From: Chryseobacterium ureilyticum
GTDB lineage: Bacteria > Bacteroidota > Bacteroidia > Flavobacteriales > Weeksellaceae
Assembly: GCF_900156735.1 (NCBI RefSeq)
Contig: NZ_FTOL01000008.1
Span: forward strand, 124,001 to 188,000
DNA length: 64,000 nucleotides
Direction: 5' to 3'
The first letter of the stretch is position 1; every line of letters starts with the position of its first letter. The position numbers were made by a program, and so were the translations under genes. Shown here one piece after another: positions 50,334 to 60,261 of this stretch. Below the pieces are notes generated by a model that saw nothing but the letters and a program-made list of their open reading frames with translations, made no database searches and was not told the origin of the DNA.

Positions 50334-50360
50334 AAGCCTTGAAAAATTCAAGGCTTTTTT
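50332..50360 (+). terminator. Terminator after the GNAT gene
   Basis: AAAAGCCTTGAA (50332-50343) pairs with TTCAAGGCTTTT (50347-50358), followed by more T's. It overlaps the stop codon. Confidence 0.9.
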
Positions 50361-50550
50361 ATTGGTAGGGGCTTATATACCTACGCTACATGGTTTCGTA
50401 CCGGGCTTTTTACTACCTGTAAAAAACAATGCTTAATTTTCTTTTATCGGCTTGCTCCCAAGCAAAAAATAACTCACCAAATTCCTATATCATAGGTAGT
50501 TGCTACTACTGACTTTCAAACTGTGTCCAACCAAATTCTCAGCAAACGAC

Positions 50551-50637
50551 TTAAACGGATATAACACAATTGAACGGTGAATATTTACCGTTCGGTTTCT
50601 TTTTCAAGCATACGCTTTAATGCCCAGGCTACCTTTG
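50551..50637 (+). promoter_or_regulatory. Promoter-leader element B, upstream of RND efflux operon
   Basis: Homologue of element A (46111-46197) with identical spacing. A perfect dyad GAACGGT (50572-50578) / ACCGTTC (50587-50593) and, 58 bases after the dyad start, the -7 box TACCTTTG (50630-50637). The right arm within TTTACCGTTCGG fits the LytTR half-site pattern, so the LytTR regulator at 58298 is a candidate activator. The rest of the gap 50361-50655 holds no gene. Confidence 0.6.
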
Positions 50638-50655
50638 GCAAAAAAATAAGTGATC

Positions 50656-51744
50656 ATGCGTAATAAAATATTTTTAATTGTCGGTGTTTTACTGGTCGTT
50701 GGGCTGGTATGGTTCAAACTTTCAAGCAACCAAAAAAAGGTGGATAAAGAGATTCGTGCAGAACAGGAAGCAGTTCCGTTCGCAATAGAAGCTATTGCTG
50801 TTACCGAAGAGCAGTTTGACGATTCTTTTTCTTATCCCGGACAACTGGAAACCACAGGGATGGTAAATTTAGTTGCGGAAACGGATGGTAAGGTTGTAAA
50901 ACTAAACATCCAGAACGGTAGTAAGGTCAGTAAAGGTCAGGTCATCGCTGTCCTTGAAAACCCAATGAAACAGCCATCCCATCAGATACACCAGATCGAG
51001 TACGAAAAAGCAAAGGTAGACTATCAGCGGTATGCCGAATTACATAAACAGAACAATGCGACAGGCGTAGAACTGGAAACTGCCCGACACGCCTTGAACA
51101 TGGCAGAAAAGCAACTGAAAATCTCCCAGTCTGAACTTAGCCGTACAACGGTCATTGCTCCGATCAGTGGCGTTATTGCTACCAAATCCGCAAGTGTAGG
51201 TGACTACCTGTCACCCGGAAGCCCTGTCGCTGTTATTATTCCTTTAAACCAGCTTGAAGTACGTTTTCAGGTTCCCGAAAAGGAAATTTCCAAGATCAAA
51301 CAGGGCAAACCAGTTCGTTTTACCGTAGACGCCTATCCGACACACCATTTTGAGGGTGTGGTTTCAGCGATCATTCCCAACGCTAATCAGGCGAAAACAT
51401 TTCCTGTACTTGCCAAGGTGAACAACAACCAGCACGGCATCACATTGATGGGCGGAATGACGGTGAATGTGGATATGGACGCATCGGAAAAAATTTCTAC
51501 ACTGGTTATCCCACGCACGGCGGTAAGAGGTGATTTCAATGCCCCTTATGTCTGGTTGGTCGGTGAAGGCAAAAAAGCCGTTCGCCGTCCGTTCCAAAAA
51601 GGCAGGGAACTGGAAGATTATATCGAAGTCATATCCGGTCTGAAGCCCGGTGATATCGTGGTGACCAAAGGACAGTCCAATATTACCGAAGGAATAGACC
51701 TTACATCGGTAAAGATTACTGAAAGCAAAGCAGATATCAACTAA
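50656..51744 (+). CDS. RND efflux periplasmic adaptor (membrane fusion protein)
   Basis: A 362-residue adaptor: an N-terminal membrane anchor (KIFLIVGVLLVVGLVWF), a split lipoyl domain (LVAETDGKVVKLNIQNGSKVSKGQVIAVLEN and RTTVIAPISGVIATKSASVGDYL), a helical hairpin and beta-barrel, then the MP domain. ATG at 50656 is chosen over an in-frame GTG six bases earlier. It joins the inner-membrane pump to the TolC-like part and is followed by the pump gene after 14 bases. Confidence 0.93.
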   Translation: MRNKIFLIVGVLLVVGLVWFKLSSNQKKVDKEIRAEQEAVPFAIEAIAVTEEQFDDSFSYPGQLETTGMVNLVAETDGKVVKLNIQNGSKVSKGQVIAVLENPMKQPSHQIHQIEYEKAKVDYQRYAELHKQNNATGVELETARHALNMAEKQLKISQSELSRTTVIAPISGVIATKSASVGDYLSPGSPVAVIIPLNQLEVRFQVPEKEISKIKQGKPVRFTVDAYPTHHFEGVVSAIIPNANQAKTFPVLAKVNNNQHGITLMGGMTVNVDMDASEKISTLVIPRTAVRGDFNAPYVWLVGEGKKAVRRPFQKGRELEDYIEVISGLKPGDIVVTKGQSNITEGIDLTSVKITESKADIN

Positions 51745-51758
51745 TAAACCCAAAAGAA

Positions 51759-54700
51759 ATGAAGTTAACAGAACTGGCGATCAAACGCCCCATATTATTT
51801 ATTGTCTTTTACCTGATCATAGCAGGTCTGGGTATATTGGGATATAGCAAACTCCGCTATGAACTATTGCCCGAACTGGCAACCCCCGTCGTTACGGTAA
51901 CAGCCGTATATCCGGGAGGAGCACCGAGTGAAATAGAAAACACGGTATCCAAAAAATTGGAAGACGCCATATCCGGCGTAAACAAGATAAAAAGGGTCAG
52001 CACTTATTCTGCCGAAAACTCTGCGGTCGTATCCATTGAGTTTGTTGCCGATGCTGATCCCGAAAAAGCGATTCAGGATGTACAGCGGGCGATAAACAAA
52101 GTACTCCCTGAACTCCCTGCTGCCGTAAAATCACCCACTATTGAAAGTTACAGTATCAACGATGAGCCTGTACTAAGAATAGGAACTACTGCGAATATTC
52201 CTGAAGCACAGTTGTACGAGATGCTGGATAAGCAGATCAGACAGGGTATTTCACAGATCAACAATGTAGGGCGTGTTACGCTTCTTGGTGGTTCTCCAAG
52301 GGAAGTTAAAGTTGCCGCAGACCTTGAAAAGCTGAGGGCCTATGGCATTGGCATGGATGAGCTTGCACAGGCTATCCAAAGCAGTAATGTCGAGATACCC
52401 ATTGGTGCGGTAAAATCAAAAGACGGCGAATTTGACGTGCGTACCACAGGTAAAGCAACGGACTTCGAGCAACTTCGTATGCAACCCGTACGTGTCCAGC
52501 CGGATGGCAGTACCATATTCGTAAAAGATGTCGCCAATATAACAGAAGGACAAAAGGAGGCTACGGTCATGAACCGTGTAAACGGCAAGAACTCCATCGC
52601 CCTGCTGGTCAACAAGCAGACCGGGGCAAATGCCGTGGAAGCCGCAAAACTGGTACGGGAACATCTGACAGAACTGGAATCCCTGCACAGCAACATCGGG
52701 CTTAAGTTTTCTGTTATTTCCGATTCATCGGAATTTACACTCAAAGCGGCTAATTCCGTGTACTTTGATTTCTTTTTGGCGGTATTGCTCGTGGCACTTG
52801 TTATGCTGGTGTTCCTGCACAGTCTGCGAAATGCAATCACCGTACTGATCGCTATTCCAACCTCCCTGTTGGTTGCTTTCATCATGATGTTCGCTATGGA
52901 TTACTCCCTGAACCTGATGACGCTTCTCGCTATGTCTCTTGTGATCGGGATTCTGGTGGACGACTCCATTGTGGTGCTGGAAAATATCTACCGTCACATG
53001 GAAATGGGATCTGAAAGAGTGAAAGCATCCCTTGACGGTCGTACAGAGATTGGTTTTGCTGCGATGTCCATTACACTGGTGGACGTAGTGGTATTCCTGC
53101 CCCTTGCTTTTGTGCCGGGGCTTGTAGGTAGCCTTGTTAAAGAATTCGCTTTAGTCATCGTGGTTTCCACACTGTCCAGCTTAATGGTGTCTTTCACTTT
53201 GACACCGATGATATCGTCACGTTTTGCGAAACTTACCCATCTGGACGGAAAGACTATCTTCTCCCGTTTTGCGATGTTCTTTGAGAAACAGATTGCGAAG
53301 CTGACCGATCTTTACGAAAGGATACTGGCATGGTCACTTGTTAATAAATGGAAAACTGTCGGTATTTCCGCTGCTTTCCTGATCGCTTCACTAAGCCTGC
53401 TGTTCACAGGGCATGTAGGTAGCGAGTTTGTTCCCGCTACGGATAAGGGTGAGCTTTCGCTGATGGTCACAGCCCCTCCGGGTACACGTATCCAGGAAAT
53501 GGATCGCATTGTCAAATCTATTGAACAGAGAGTGAATGAAGTGCCGGAAGTTACTAATCAGTTTACGCTTGTCGGTTATCAAAGTGATGGCTCAGGGGAG
53601 AACCGTGGCGGTAACGTGGCAAGTATAAACATATCGCTCGTTGAAGCTAAAGACAGAAGTAAATCCATTTCAGAAATAGGACGGGAACTTAAAAAAATCG
53701 CCTTGCTGGAAGCGGGTGTGAAAGTCGATGTTTCCACTGTAGGTCTCTTCGGAACCAATGCCGCTCCGATACAGCTACTGTTGCACGGAGAGAACAGAGA
53801 TACTGTATTTGCAACCGCAAGACGACTTTTGGAAGATATCAGGAAAGTGGACGGTATCGTTGCTCCAAAGCTCTCTGTAGAGGATGAGAAACCGTCGTTA
53901 CAGGTAAATATAGACCGTAAAAAACTCGGTGACCTCGGTCTGACCGTAGAGGGGATCAGTACGGCACTGCGTATAGCCGTGAACGGTTACGAAGATATGA
54001 AATATACAAAGGACGGTACAGAGATCGATATGCGTATCTCCCTGCGTGAACAGGACAAAGCGACCACAAGCAATATTGAAAATTTCCCGTTCGTTAACGC
54101 TCAGGGTCAGATGATATACCTCAAACAGTTTGCGGATGTCCGTTTAGCCACCGCACCATCTATGCTCGAAAGAAGAAATAAACAGTCCGCAGTGATGCTG
54201 ATGGCAAAGGTAACCGGCAGACCTACCGGAGATATCGGCGAGGACATCAAGGCTATCGTAGCTAAAAATCCGCTACCTGCATCCGTTACGCTTCGTTATG
54301 AGGGCGACCTCGATTTGCAGGATGATGCTTTCGGAAGCCTTGCCGTGGCACTGGTTATGTCACTCTGCCTGATCTACCTGATCATGGTCGCATTGTATAA
54401 CAACTGGGCATACCCGTTTGTCGTATTGTTCTCCATTCCGGTAGGTGTCGGAGGTTCCGTGGTCGCTTTAGCTTTAGCTGGAAATTCACTGAATATCTTT
54501 TCCATATTCGGATTGATCATGATGATGGGGCTTGTGGCGAAGAATGCCATCTTGTTGGTCGACAGGGCAAACGAACGACTTGCCGAGGGAGATTCTCTCA
54601 GAGCGGCACTTTTGGATGCCGGACGTACAAGGTTGAGACCGATCCTGATGACCACGCTGGCAATGGTAATTGGCATGCTACCACTGGCATTGTCAAAAGG

Positions 54701-56222
54701 GGCATCTTCGGAAATGATCAGCAGTCTGGCATGGGTACTTATAGGCGGGCTTACCAGTTCGATGTTCCTGACCTTGCTATTGGTTCCTGTCGTTCATTAT
54801 GGTATTACCCGTTTGATGGAACGATCAAAACAACGCAAGGCACTCAAAGTAAACAAGTCCGGTATAGCGACTGTTCTGCTACTGATAGGTGGACTGCAAC
54901 TGTCCGCACAGACCCAGCCGATTCCCGCTGATTCCGTGTACAGGCTGACCGTGGAGCAAGCGGTCGGGCTTGGGCTTCAAAACAACAGAATGGTCAAGGC
55001 AGGAGAACTTTCGACCTTGAAATCACAGTATGCGACAAAGGAAATCGAGGCAAACCGCTATCCGCAGATCAACGCATCGACCACCTACATACGTAACATC
55101 AAGCCGACCGTTTTCTTTTTCCCCGGTATCGGTGTTTCACCAACGGGAGATTTGACGATTGACAATTCAAGAATGATGCCTGTAAACGGATCGGCAAAGA
55201 ATCATTTCAGCGGTTTGGTGGATTTACAGTTACCGATATTTAATCCCCAGCTTCGTGAAGGAATCCGGTTGTCCAAACTGAACACAGCGTTATCGGAAGC
55301 GGAGCGGGAAATGACCAAATGGGAACTGGCTGATGAGATACGCAGGGCTTATTATAATATCCGCTTAGCGATCCTTAACAGGGAACTTGTCCATAAGGCA
55401 ATAGAACGGGCAGAACAGACCATGCACGATACCCGTGTCCTTTATAAAAATGATCTGGCACTTGTATCGGATACCTTGAATGTGTATATCAATGTGCAGA
55501 ATCAGAAACCGAACCTCTACATGGCAGAAAATCAGATTGTACAGGCGACGGATTACCTGAAAGAGCTTATAGGACTGCCTTTTGAGAGTACGGTTTTGTT
55601 GCAGGAAAGCATTTCTGAAGAAACCCTTACAAGCCTGTTGTTTACAGAGCAGAACGGCTCTCCTGTTTTTGAAGGCAGACCTGACATCAGGCAGAATATA
55701 TCACAACAGGCTCTGGCTAAAAAACAGATTGATCTGGATAAAAGCCGTAGGCTTCCCACACTGGATTTTATCAGCCAGTACCAGATTCAGGCTCAACATG
55801 ACCATTTCAGGTTGAACCAATATACCTGGCCGAACAGTTTCTATGTGGGGCTACAGCTCAACATTCCTATATTCAGCGGTTTCAGGAACGATCACAAGGC
55901 AAAGCAGTCCACTATTGCATTGCAGGAACTGAAAATAGCAGGCGAACAGCTTAACAGTAAGGCACTGTTGGAATACCGTAAAGCTCAGGGAGACCTGCAA
56001 GAAGCCATGTCACGGATCAACGTTGCAAAAGATATTGTACAGGCATCAGAAAAGAGCCTGGAACTGATAGATGCCCGTTACCGAAAGGGAGTTGGACGTT
56101 ATCAGGACGTACTTGATGGTCAGTTCAGTCTGATACAGGCAAATAACAGCTACAATAAGGCAGTATATGATGCTTTCATTGCTTCGGCTGCACTGAAAAA
56201 AGCAATCGGCACTATACAATAG
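51759..56222 (+). CDS. RND efflux permease fused to a TolC-like outer-membrane factor
   Basis: A 1487-residue fusion. Residues 1 to about 1030 are an RND pump with twelve membrane segments, PGGAPSEIENTVSKKLEDAI, the DD-containing VIGILVDDSIVVLENIYRHM and the late GLVAKNAILLVDRAN. Then a second exported-type segment (GIATVLLLIGGLQLSAQTQ, about 1035-1053) leads into a TolC-like channel to 1487 (LSVEQAV-type start, two helical hairpin repeats). Pump and channel on one chain occurs in Bacteroidota. How the second part reaches the outer membrane is unclear; processing at SAQ is likely. Confidence 0.93.
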   Translation: MKLTELAIKRPILFIVFYLIIAGLGILGYSKLRYELLPELATPVVTVTAVYPGGAPSEIENTVSKKLEDAISGVNKIKRVSTYSAENSAVVSIEFVADADPEKAIQDVQRAINKVLPELPAAVKSPTIESYSINDEPVLRIGTTANIPEAQLYEMLDKQIRQGISQINNVGRVTLLGGSPREVKVAADLEKLRAYGIGMDELAQAIQSSNVEIPIGAVKSKDGEFDVRTTGKATDFEQLRMQPVRVQPDGSTIFVKDVANITEGQKEATVMNRVNGKNSIALLVNKQTGANAVEAAKLVREHLTELESLHSNIGLKFSVISDSSEFTLKAANSVYFDFFLAVLLVALVMLVFLHSLRNAITVLIAIPTSLLVAFIMMFAMDYSLNLMTLLAMSLVIGILVDDSIVVLENIYRHMEMGSERVKASLDGRTEIGFAAMSITLVDVVVFLPLAFVPGLVGSLVKEFALVIVVSTLSSLMVSFTLTPMISSRFAKLTHLDGKTIFSRFAMFFEKQIAKLTDLYERILAWSLVNKWKTVGISAAFLIASLSLLFTGHVGSEFVPATDKGELSLMVTAPPGTRIQEMDRIVKSIEQRVNEVPEVTNQFTLVGYQSDGSGENRGGNVASINISLVEAKDRSKSISEIGRELKKIALLEAGVKVDVSTVGLFGTNAAPIQLLLHGENRDTVFATARRLLEDIRKVDGIVAPKLSVEDEKPSLQVNIDRKKLGDLGLTVEGISTALRIAVNGYEDMKYTKDGTEIDMRISLREQDKATTSNIENFPFVNAQGQMIYLKQFADVRLATAPSMLERRNKQSAVMLMAKVTGRPTGDIGEDIKAIVAKNPLPASVTLRYEGDLDLQDDAFGSLAVALVMSLCLIYLIMVALYNNWAYPFVVLFSIPVGVGGSVVALALAGNSLNIFSIFGLIMMMGLVAKNAILLVDRANERLAEGDSLRAALLDAGRTRLRPILMTTLAMVIGMLPLALSKGASSEMISSLAWVLIGGLTSSMFLTLLLVPVVHYGITRLMERSKQRKALKVNKSGIATVLLLIGGLQLSAQTQPIPADSVYRLTVEQAVGLGLQNNRMVKAGELSTLKSQYATKEIEANRYPQINASTTYIRNIKPTVFFFPGIGVSPTGDLTIDNSRMMPVNGSAKNHFSGLVDLQLPIFNPQLREGIRLSKLNTALSEAEREMTKWELADEIRRAYYNIRLAILNRELVHKAIERAEQTMHDTRVLYKNDLALVSDTLNVYINVQNQKPNLYMAENQIVQATDYLKELIGLPFESTVLLQESISEETLTSLLFTEQNGSPVFEGRPDIRQNISQQALAKKQIDLDKSRRLPTLDFISQYQIQAQHDHFRLNQYTWPNSFYVGLQLNIPIFSGFRNDHKAKQSTIALQELKIAGEQLNSKALLEYRKAQGDLQEAMSRINVAKDIVQASEKSLELIDARYRKGVGRYQDVLDGQFSLIQANNSYNKAVYDAFIASAALKKAIGTIQ

Positions 56223-56265
56223 AACCGGACTCATTAATACGATAAAAAACGATAACATTTAAAAT

Positions 56266-56775
56266 ATGACAAAAAGAATCGTAATGCTGTTAACACTTGC
56301 AGGGCTGGCTTTTACGGCGTGTCAAAACAATAAGAAACCGGACAACGAGAATGCTTTGAAAGATGCTGTAAATACAACGGACACGGTGTTAAATACAGCA
56401 GACATTGCTTTCACATTAGCTAAAAACTATTTTGTAAATAATACAGTAACAAAACTGGAGCATCCCAGAATTGAAACACAGGAACAGTTTAATGAAATTT
56501 TTGGAATGGCGGCTCACATGGGAAATGATGGAAAGCCTACCGTTATTGATTTTTCCAAACAAAATGTATTGGCGGTTGTGCTTCCGGAAACGGACAGGGA
56601 GACGAAAATATACCCTGTAAGTTTACAGAGAGATGAAAACGGCGAAATCCTGCTGACCTATGGGGTAAAGGTGGGCGAAAAACAGACCCATACAACAAGA
56701 CCGAATCTTGCGGTGATTATTGCCAAGTCGGAAAAGGGAAACGTCCGTTTAAATGAAATAAAACTCTTGAAATAA
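56266..56775 (+). CDS. Predicted lipoprotein of the efflux operon
   Basis: A 169-residue protein with a lipobox (LAGLAFTACQNN, Cys19) and a soluble domain. The domain includes FALAKNYF-like IAFTLAKNYFVNNTVTKLEHPRIETQEQFNEIFGMA and ends in KGNVRLNEIKLLK. I do not recognise a named family, though the layout resembles small stress-related lipoproteins of Bacteroidota. It follows the fusion pump by 43 bases and precedes the DUF2147 gene by 22. Confidence 0.78.
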   Translation: MTKRIVMLLTLAGLAFTACQNNKKPDNENALKDAVNTTDTVLNTADIAFTLAKNYFVNNTVTKLEHPRIETQEQFNEIFGMAAHMGNDGKPTVIDFSKQNVLAVVLPETDRETKIYPVSLQRDENGEILLTYGVKVGEKQTHTTRPNLAVIIAKSEKGNVRLNEIKLLK

Positions 56776-56797
56776 TTTATAACAAAAATAATAAAAC

Positions 56798-57208
56798 ATG
56801 AAAAATCTATTTTTAAGTTTTGCACTGCTGCTTATAGCATCGTTCACCTATGCACAGGAAATAAAAGGAAAATGGCTGACAGACGACGGTGAAGCCATTG
56901 TAGAAATTTATCAGTCGGGAGACAAGTTCAATGGTAAGATCGTATGGCTGAAAGATGCCAATGATGCACAGGGCAAACCATTGACCGATCAGGAAAACCC
57001 GGACAAGTCCAAACGTAGCAAACCTCTTATCGGACTGCTTATGTTAACGGACTTTAAGCAGAACAACGGAAAATGGGAAGGTGGCAAAATCTATGATCCA
57101 TCGGAAGGAAAGACCTATAAATGTACCATGTGGCTTGAAAATGGCAAGCTAAAGGTGCGGGGCTATGTCGGCATGTTCTACCAGACACAAACGTGGACAC
57201 GAAAATAG
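56798..57208 (+). CDS. DUF2147 exported protein
   Basis: A 136-residue protein with a signal peptide (MKNLFLSFALLLIASFTYAQE) and the DUF2147 pattern: IKGKWLTDDGEAIVEIYQSGDKFNGKIVWLK, LMLTDFKQNNGKWEGGKIYDPSEGKTYKC and an end GMFYQTQTWTRK. DUF2147 is a small beta-barrel fold in the periplasm, function unknown. It is part of the envelope operon. Confidence 0.88.
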   Translation: MKNLFLSFALLLIASFTYAQEIKGKWLTDDGEAIVEIYQSGDKFNGKIVWLKDANDAQGKPLTDQENPDKSKRSKPLIGLLMLTDFKQNNGKWEGGKIYDPSEGKTYKCTMWLENGKLKVRGYVGMFYQTQTWTRK

Positions 57209-57275
57209 CAGGTGAATGTTAATTGCTAATGCATATCACGGTCAGCTCAACGATAATGTTTAAATTCGTACTGTT

Positions 57276-58301
57276 ATGACATTTCAAAAAAAGGGATTTA
57301 AGTTTATCGGTTACTTTATCATCGGAGTAGTGTTCTATGGAATGCTGCTCCTGATAAACCCGTGGGATTATCCGCTCACAAAAGAGTTCGTGCTCGAAGT
57401 GCTCCGTGATCTGGCGGTGACTTTCATCGGTGTGTTGACCATAATGGAAAGCAGTTTTTGGGTCAGCAAAAAGCTGGATAAACATTTCCCGTGGCGTTCT
57501 GCACTTACCAAAAGGATTTTTATTCAGATCGGTATATTGATGGTTATCGTCAGTTCCGTACTGTTTCTTTCACGGCTGTTGATCCCCGATGCATACTATG
57601 ATGAAACAACGGTTCGGCAGGTATTTGTAACCGGAACAGTTATGTGCATACTTTTTTCTGCGGTATTTACGGCTGCTTCGTTCTTCATCCAATGGAATAC
57701 GGCGACGGTCACGCTGGCGAAGTATGAAGAAAAAGTGGCTAAGGCAGAACTGGAATTTTTGAAAATGCAGATAGATCCTCATTTTCTCTTTAATAATTTC
57801 AGTACGCTTACTTCCCTGATAGAAGAGGATTCACAGTTGGCGGTTGAATATGTACAGCAACTTTCAAATATCTACAGGCACGTACTGAAAGACAAAGAAC
57901 ACCATGTAGTTCCGCTGAAAGAGGAACTGGAATTTATACGTTCTTATCTGTTTCTGTACGAAGCAAGGTATCAGGAAAGTCTGATGGTGAAAATTGATAT
58001 ACCGGACAGCCTTATGAACAAAGGCATTGCCACGGCAACCATGCAGTTATTGGTTGAAAATGCTATCAAACACAATTCGATCAGCAGGCAAAGCCCTTTA
58101 AAAATAGAAATACTTGCTGACCAGGACGGTATCGTAATAAAGAACAACATTAACCCTGTGACTACCCAAAGAGCCAGCAAAGGCATTGGTTTGAAAAATA
58201 TAACAGAAAGGTATCAGCTTCTCGGAAACGAAGTGGTTTCGATAAAGCACGATGATGATTTCTTTTGGGTGAGGGTTCCATTTTTAGAACTTAAGCGATG
58301 A
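57276..58301 (+). CDS. Sensor histidine kinase, LytS/YehU type
   Basis: A 341-residue membrane kinase with four helices (about 10-140) and the His_kinase motif FLKMQIDPHFLFNNFSTLTSLIEED (His169). A compact HATPase end follows: LVENAIKHNSISRQ for the N box and GIGLKNITERYQLL for the G box. It senses an envelope signal and phosphorylates the LytTR regulator, with which it overlaps by four bases (ATGA). Confidence 0.93.
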   Translation: MTFQKKGFKFIGYFIIGVVFYGMLLLINPWDYPLTKEFVLEVLRDLAVTFIGVLTIMESSFWVSKKLDKHFPWRSALTKRIFIQIGILMVIVSSVLFLSRLLIPDAYYDETTVRQVFVTGTVMCILFSAVFTAASFFIQWNTATVTLAKYEEKVAKAELEFLKMQIDPHFLFNNFSTLTSLIEEDSQLAVEYVQQLSNIYRHVLKDKEHHVVPLKEELEFIRSYLFLYEARYQESLMVKIDIPDSLMNKGIATATMQLLVENAIKHNSISRQSPLKIEILADQDGIVIKNNINPVTTQRASKGIGLKNITERYQLLGNEVVSIKHDDDFFWVRVPFLELKR

Positions 58302-59056
58302 TAAAAGCAATAATAATTGAGGATGAACTGTTGACAGCCAACCGACTGAAACGGCTTATTTCAAAGGTTCGGGAAGACATTGAAATCGTGGCTATATTAC
58401 ACACGGTTAAGGAAACGCTGGAATGGCTCTCCGCTAACGATGAGCCGGATCTGTATTTCATGGACATTCAGTTGTCGGATGGTCTCAGCTTTGACATTTT
58501 TTCCGAATTTGATATTCAGAAGCCCGTCATTTTTACCACGGCTTACGACGAATATGCGATCAAGGCATTCAAAGCAAATGGCATCGATTATTTGCTAAAA
58601 CCCGTAGCGATAGAAGATATTAAGCAAAGCCTGATGAGGTATCGTCAGTTGAATCCGGTAACTGCTATCCCCGATCTTCAACTTCTCCTTAAAGATATTT
58701 CAGCGAACCCAACGAGGTTTAAGAACAATTTTCTGATAGAGTGGAGAGACAGGTTACTGACGATCTCTAAAGATGAGGTCGCCTATTTTCAGCTCTCCAA
58801 TAAATTAACGCATCTGGTTACGCTGGATAATAAGCCCCATGTGCTTTCCTCCACGTTAGACTTGCTGGAAAAAGAGGTTGACCCTTATACCTTTTTTCGG
58901 ATAAACCGTCAGTTCATCGTTTCAAGAAAATGTATACGGCAGATACATATTTATTTTGGCAACCGTCTTAAGCTCGTGCTTTCCCCTCAGCCTGATGAAG
59001 ATGTCATTGTGAGCAGAGACCGTGTACCTGACTTTAAAGCCTGGCTGGATAGTTGA
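58298..59056 (+). CDS. LytTR-family response regulator
   Basis: A 252-residue regulator. The REC domain has Glu8-Asp9 and the phosphoacceptor Asp56 (LYFMDIQLSDGLSFD), with Thr and Lys in FTTAYDEYAIKAFKANGIDYLLKP. The C-terminal LytTR domain (about 145-250) has VAYFQLSNKLTHLVTLDNKPHVLSSTL and FFRINRQFIVSRKCI. It is coupled to the kinase. It probably controls the envelope cargo, and perhaps the two homologous promoter-leader elements. Confidence 0.93.
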   Translation: MIKAIIIEDELLTANRLKRLISKVREDIEIVAILHTVKETLEWLSANDEPDLYFMDIQLSDGLSFDIFSEFDIQKPVIFTTAYDEYAIKAFKANGIDYLLKPVAIEDIKQSLMRYRQLNPVTAIPDLQLLLKDISANPTRFKNNFLIEWRDRLLTISKDEVAYFQLSNKLTHLVTLDNKPHVLSSTLDLLEKEVDPYTFFRINRQFIVSRKCIRQIHIYFGNRLKLVLSPQPDEDVIVSRDRVPDFKAWLDS

Positions 59057-59091
59057 TCCAGCCCGTCCTATCGTTTTAAAAAAGAATACAA

Positions 59092-60249
59092 ATGAGATTA
59101 CTATTTTTCTGGCCGGCATGCCGGCATGAATCCCTATTGCCTTTTTTTATTGCCTTTTTTCCACTGTTCAGCATGGCTCAGGAAGATTCCCTCCGACAGG
59201 CTCCTGCCCGTAATCCGCTGGTCATTGAGTTCGATCTGGAAAACGGTGGAATCCTGAAACAAAAGGAACTGAGGGATATGACCTATAAGGATGCCTACTA
59301 TCAGGGAGCCAACCTGAGGATCGGCTGGAAACAGAACAGTAAGCGGTATGCCTATAATGCACTCTACAATAACCCCATCTATGGCGTGGGGATCTATTCG
59401 GGTACCTTTAACAACGACATTATAGGAAATCCGTTCGCCGTGTACGGCTTCGTGCAGGTTCCCTTTTCCCCGGAAAGTGACCGCAGATGGTCGTTTGACT
59501 ACCGGATCGCACTGGGTCTGACAGGTAACTTCAAACCCTATGACAAGGTTGACAATCCATTGAACCTGGCAATTGGCTCCCGGAACAACGTTTTTATCGA
59601 TTTTGGCCTTCGTGCACAGTACCGCCTCCATGCAAAATGGAAGGCAGGGATCGGCGTGTCGTTCCACCATTTTTCAAACGGAGCCATGGCACTGCCTAAC
59701 CGAGGTATCAATCTGGTGCCACTGTCACTTTCGGTCAGCTATCAGCCACATCCGGAAGCTATGATAAGGCACGATGCCCCTATCGCACCATTTCCAAAAA
59801 AATGGCTGTACCACATCAATCTCGGGACGGGTGTCAAACAGCTCAGTCCCGACTCGGACGACAGCTACCTCAAAGCGACTATCGGGATCTATGCCAGCAG
59901 GCACGTATCCCACAAATGGCGTCTGGGAGCCGGAGTGGACTTTTATTATTCTGGTTCTGGGAACGATAGCAAAGTGGCGGGCAGAAAGGCAGGAGCCTTT
60001 GGCTCCCAGTTTTCGGGAGGGCCGACCCTGTATATCGTACATATCCTGGATGAACGCCTTGTGCTAAACGGAAATATCGGCTATTACCTGCACAGGCAGG
60101 AGTTCAACGGTGAGGTAAATCCCTTTTTCCTAAGGGCTGGAGCTCGGTATTACGTGTATAAAAATATCAATGCCGGGGTATCCATCAAAGCACATATGGG
60201 CAAGGCTGATTTTGTCGAATGGACAGTGGGTTATACCATCAATAGATAA
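59092..60249 (+). CDS. PagL-like lipid A deacylase / acyloxyacyl hydrolase
   Basis: A 385-residue predicted outer-membrane barrel with an N-terminal signal (ending FSMAQE). The active-site-like motif FHHFSNGAMALPNRGINLVP gives His193 and Ser195 in the HxSN arrangement of PagL. The later half has further strands and ends VGYTINR. The N-terminus is unusual, with a GC palindrome GCCGGCATGCCGGC (59112-59125) inside codons 7-12. It would remove acyl chains from lipid A. Longer than the classic ~170-residue PagL, so a two-domain form. Confidence 0.75.
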   Translation: MRLLFFWPACRHESLLPFFIAFFPLFSMAQEDSLRQAPARNPLVIEFDLENGGILKQKELRDMTYKDAYYQGANLRIGWKQNSKRYAYNALYNNPIYGVGIYSGTFNNDIIGNPFAVYGFVQVPFSPESDRRWSFDYRIALGLTGNFKPYDKVDNPLNLAIGSRNNVFIDFGLRAQYRLHAKWKAGIGVSFHHFSNGAMALPNRGINLVPLSLSVSYQPHPEAMIRHDAPIAPFPKKWLYHINLGTGVKQLSPDSDDSYLKATIGIYASRHVSHKWRLGAGVDFYYSGSGNDSKVAGRKAGAFGSQFSGGPTLYIVHILDERLVLNGNIGYYLHRQEFNGEVNPFFLRAGARYYVYKNINAGVSIKAHMGKADFVEWTVGYTINR

Positions 60250-60261
60250 TTTCATAAAATC

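Noticed and set aside
53012..54931. Several 60-100 codon frames opposite to or within the RND gene
   Set aside because: All are shadows of the 1487-residue gene, which is continuous and has all family motifs.
59092..60249. Antisense frames of 105-178 codons over the PagL-like gene
   Set aside because: High local GC makes long antisense frames likely; no motifs, and the sense frame has signal peptide and active-site motif.
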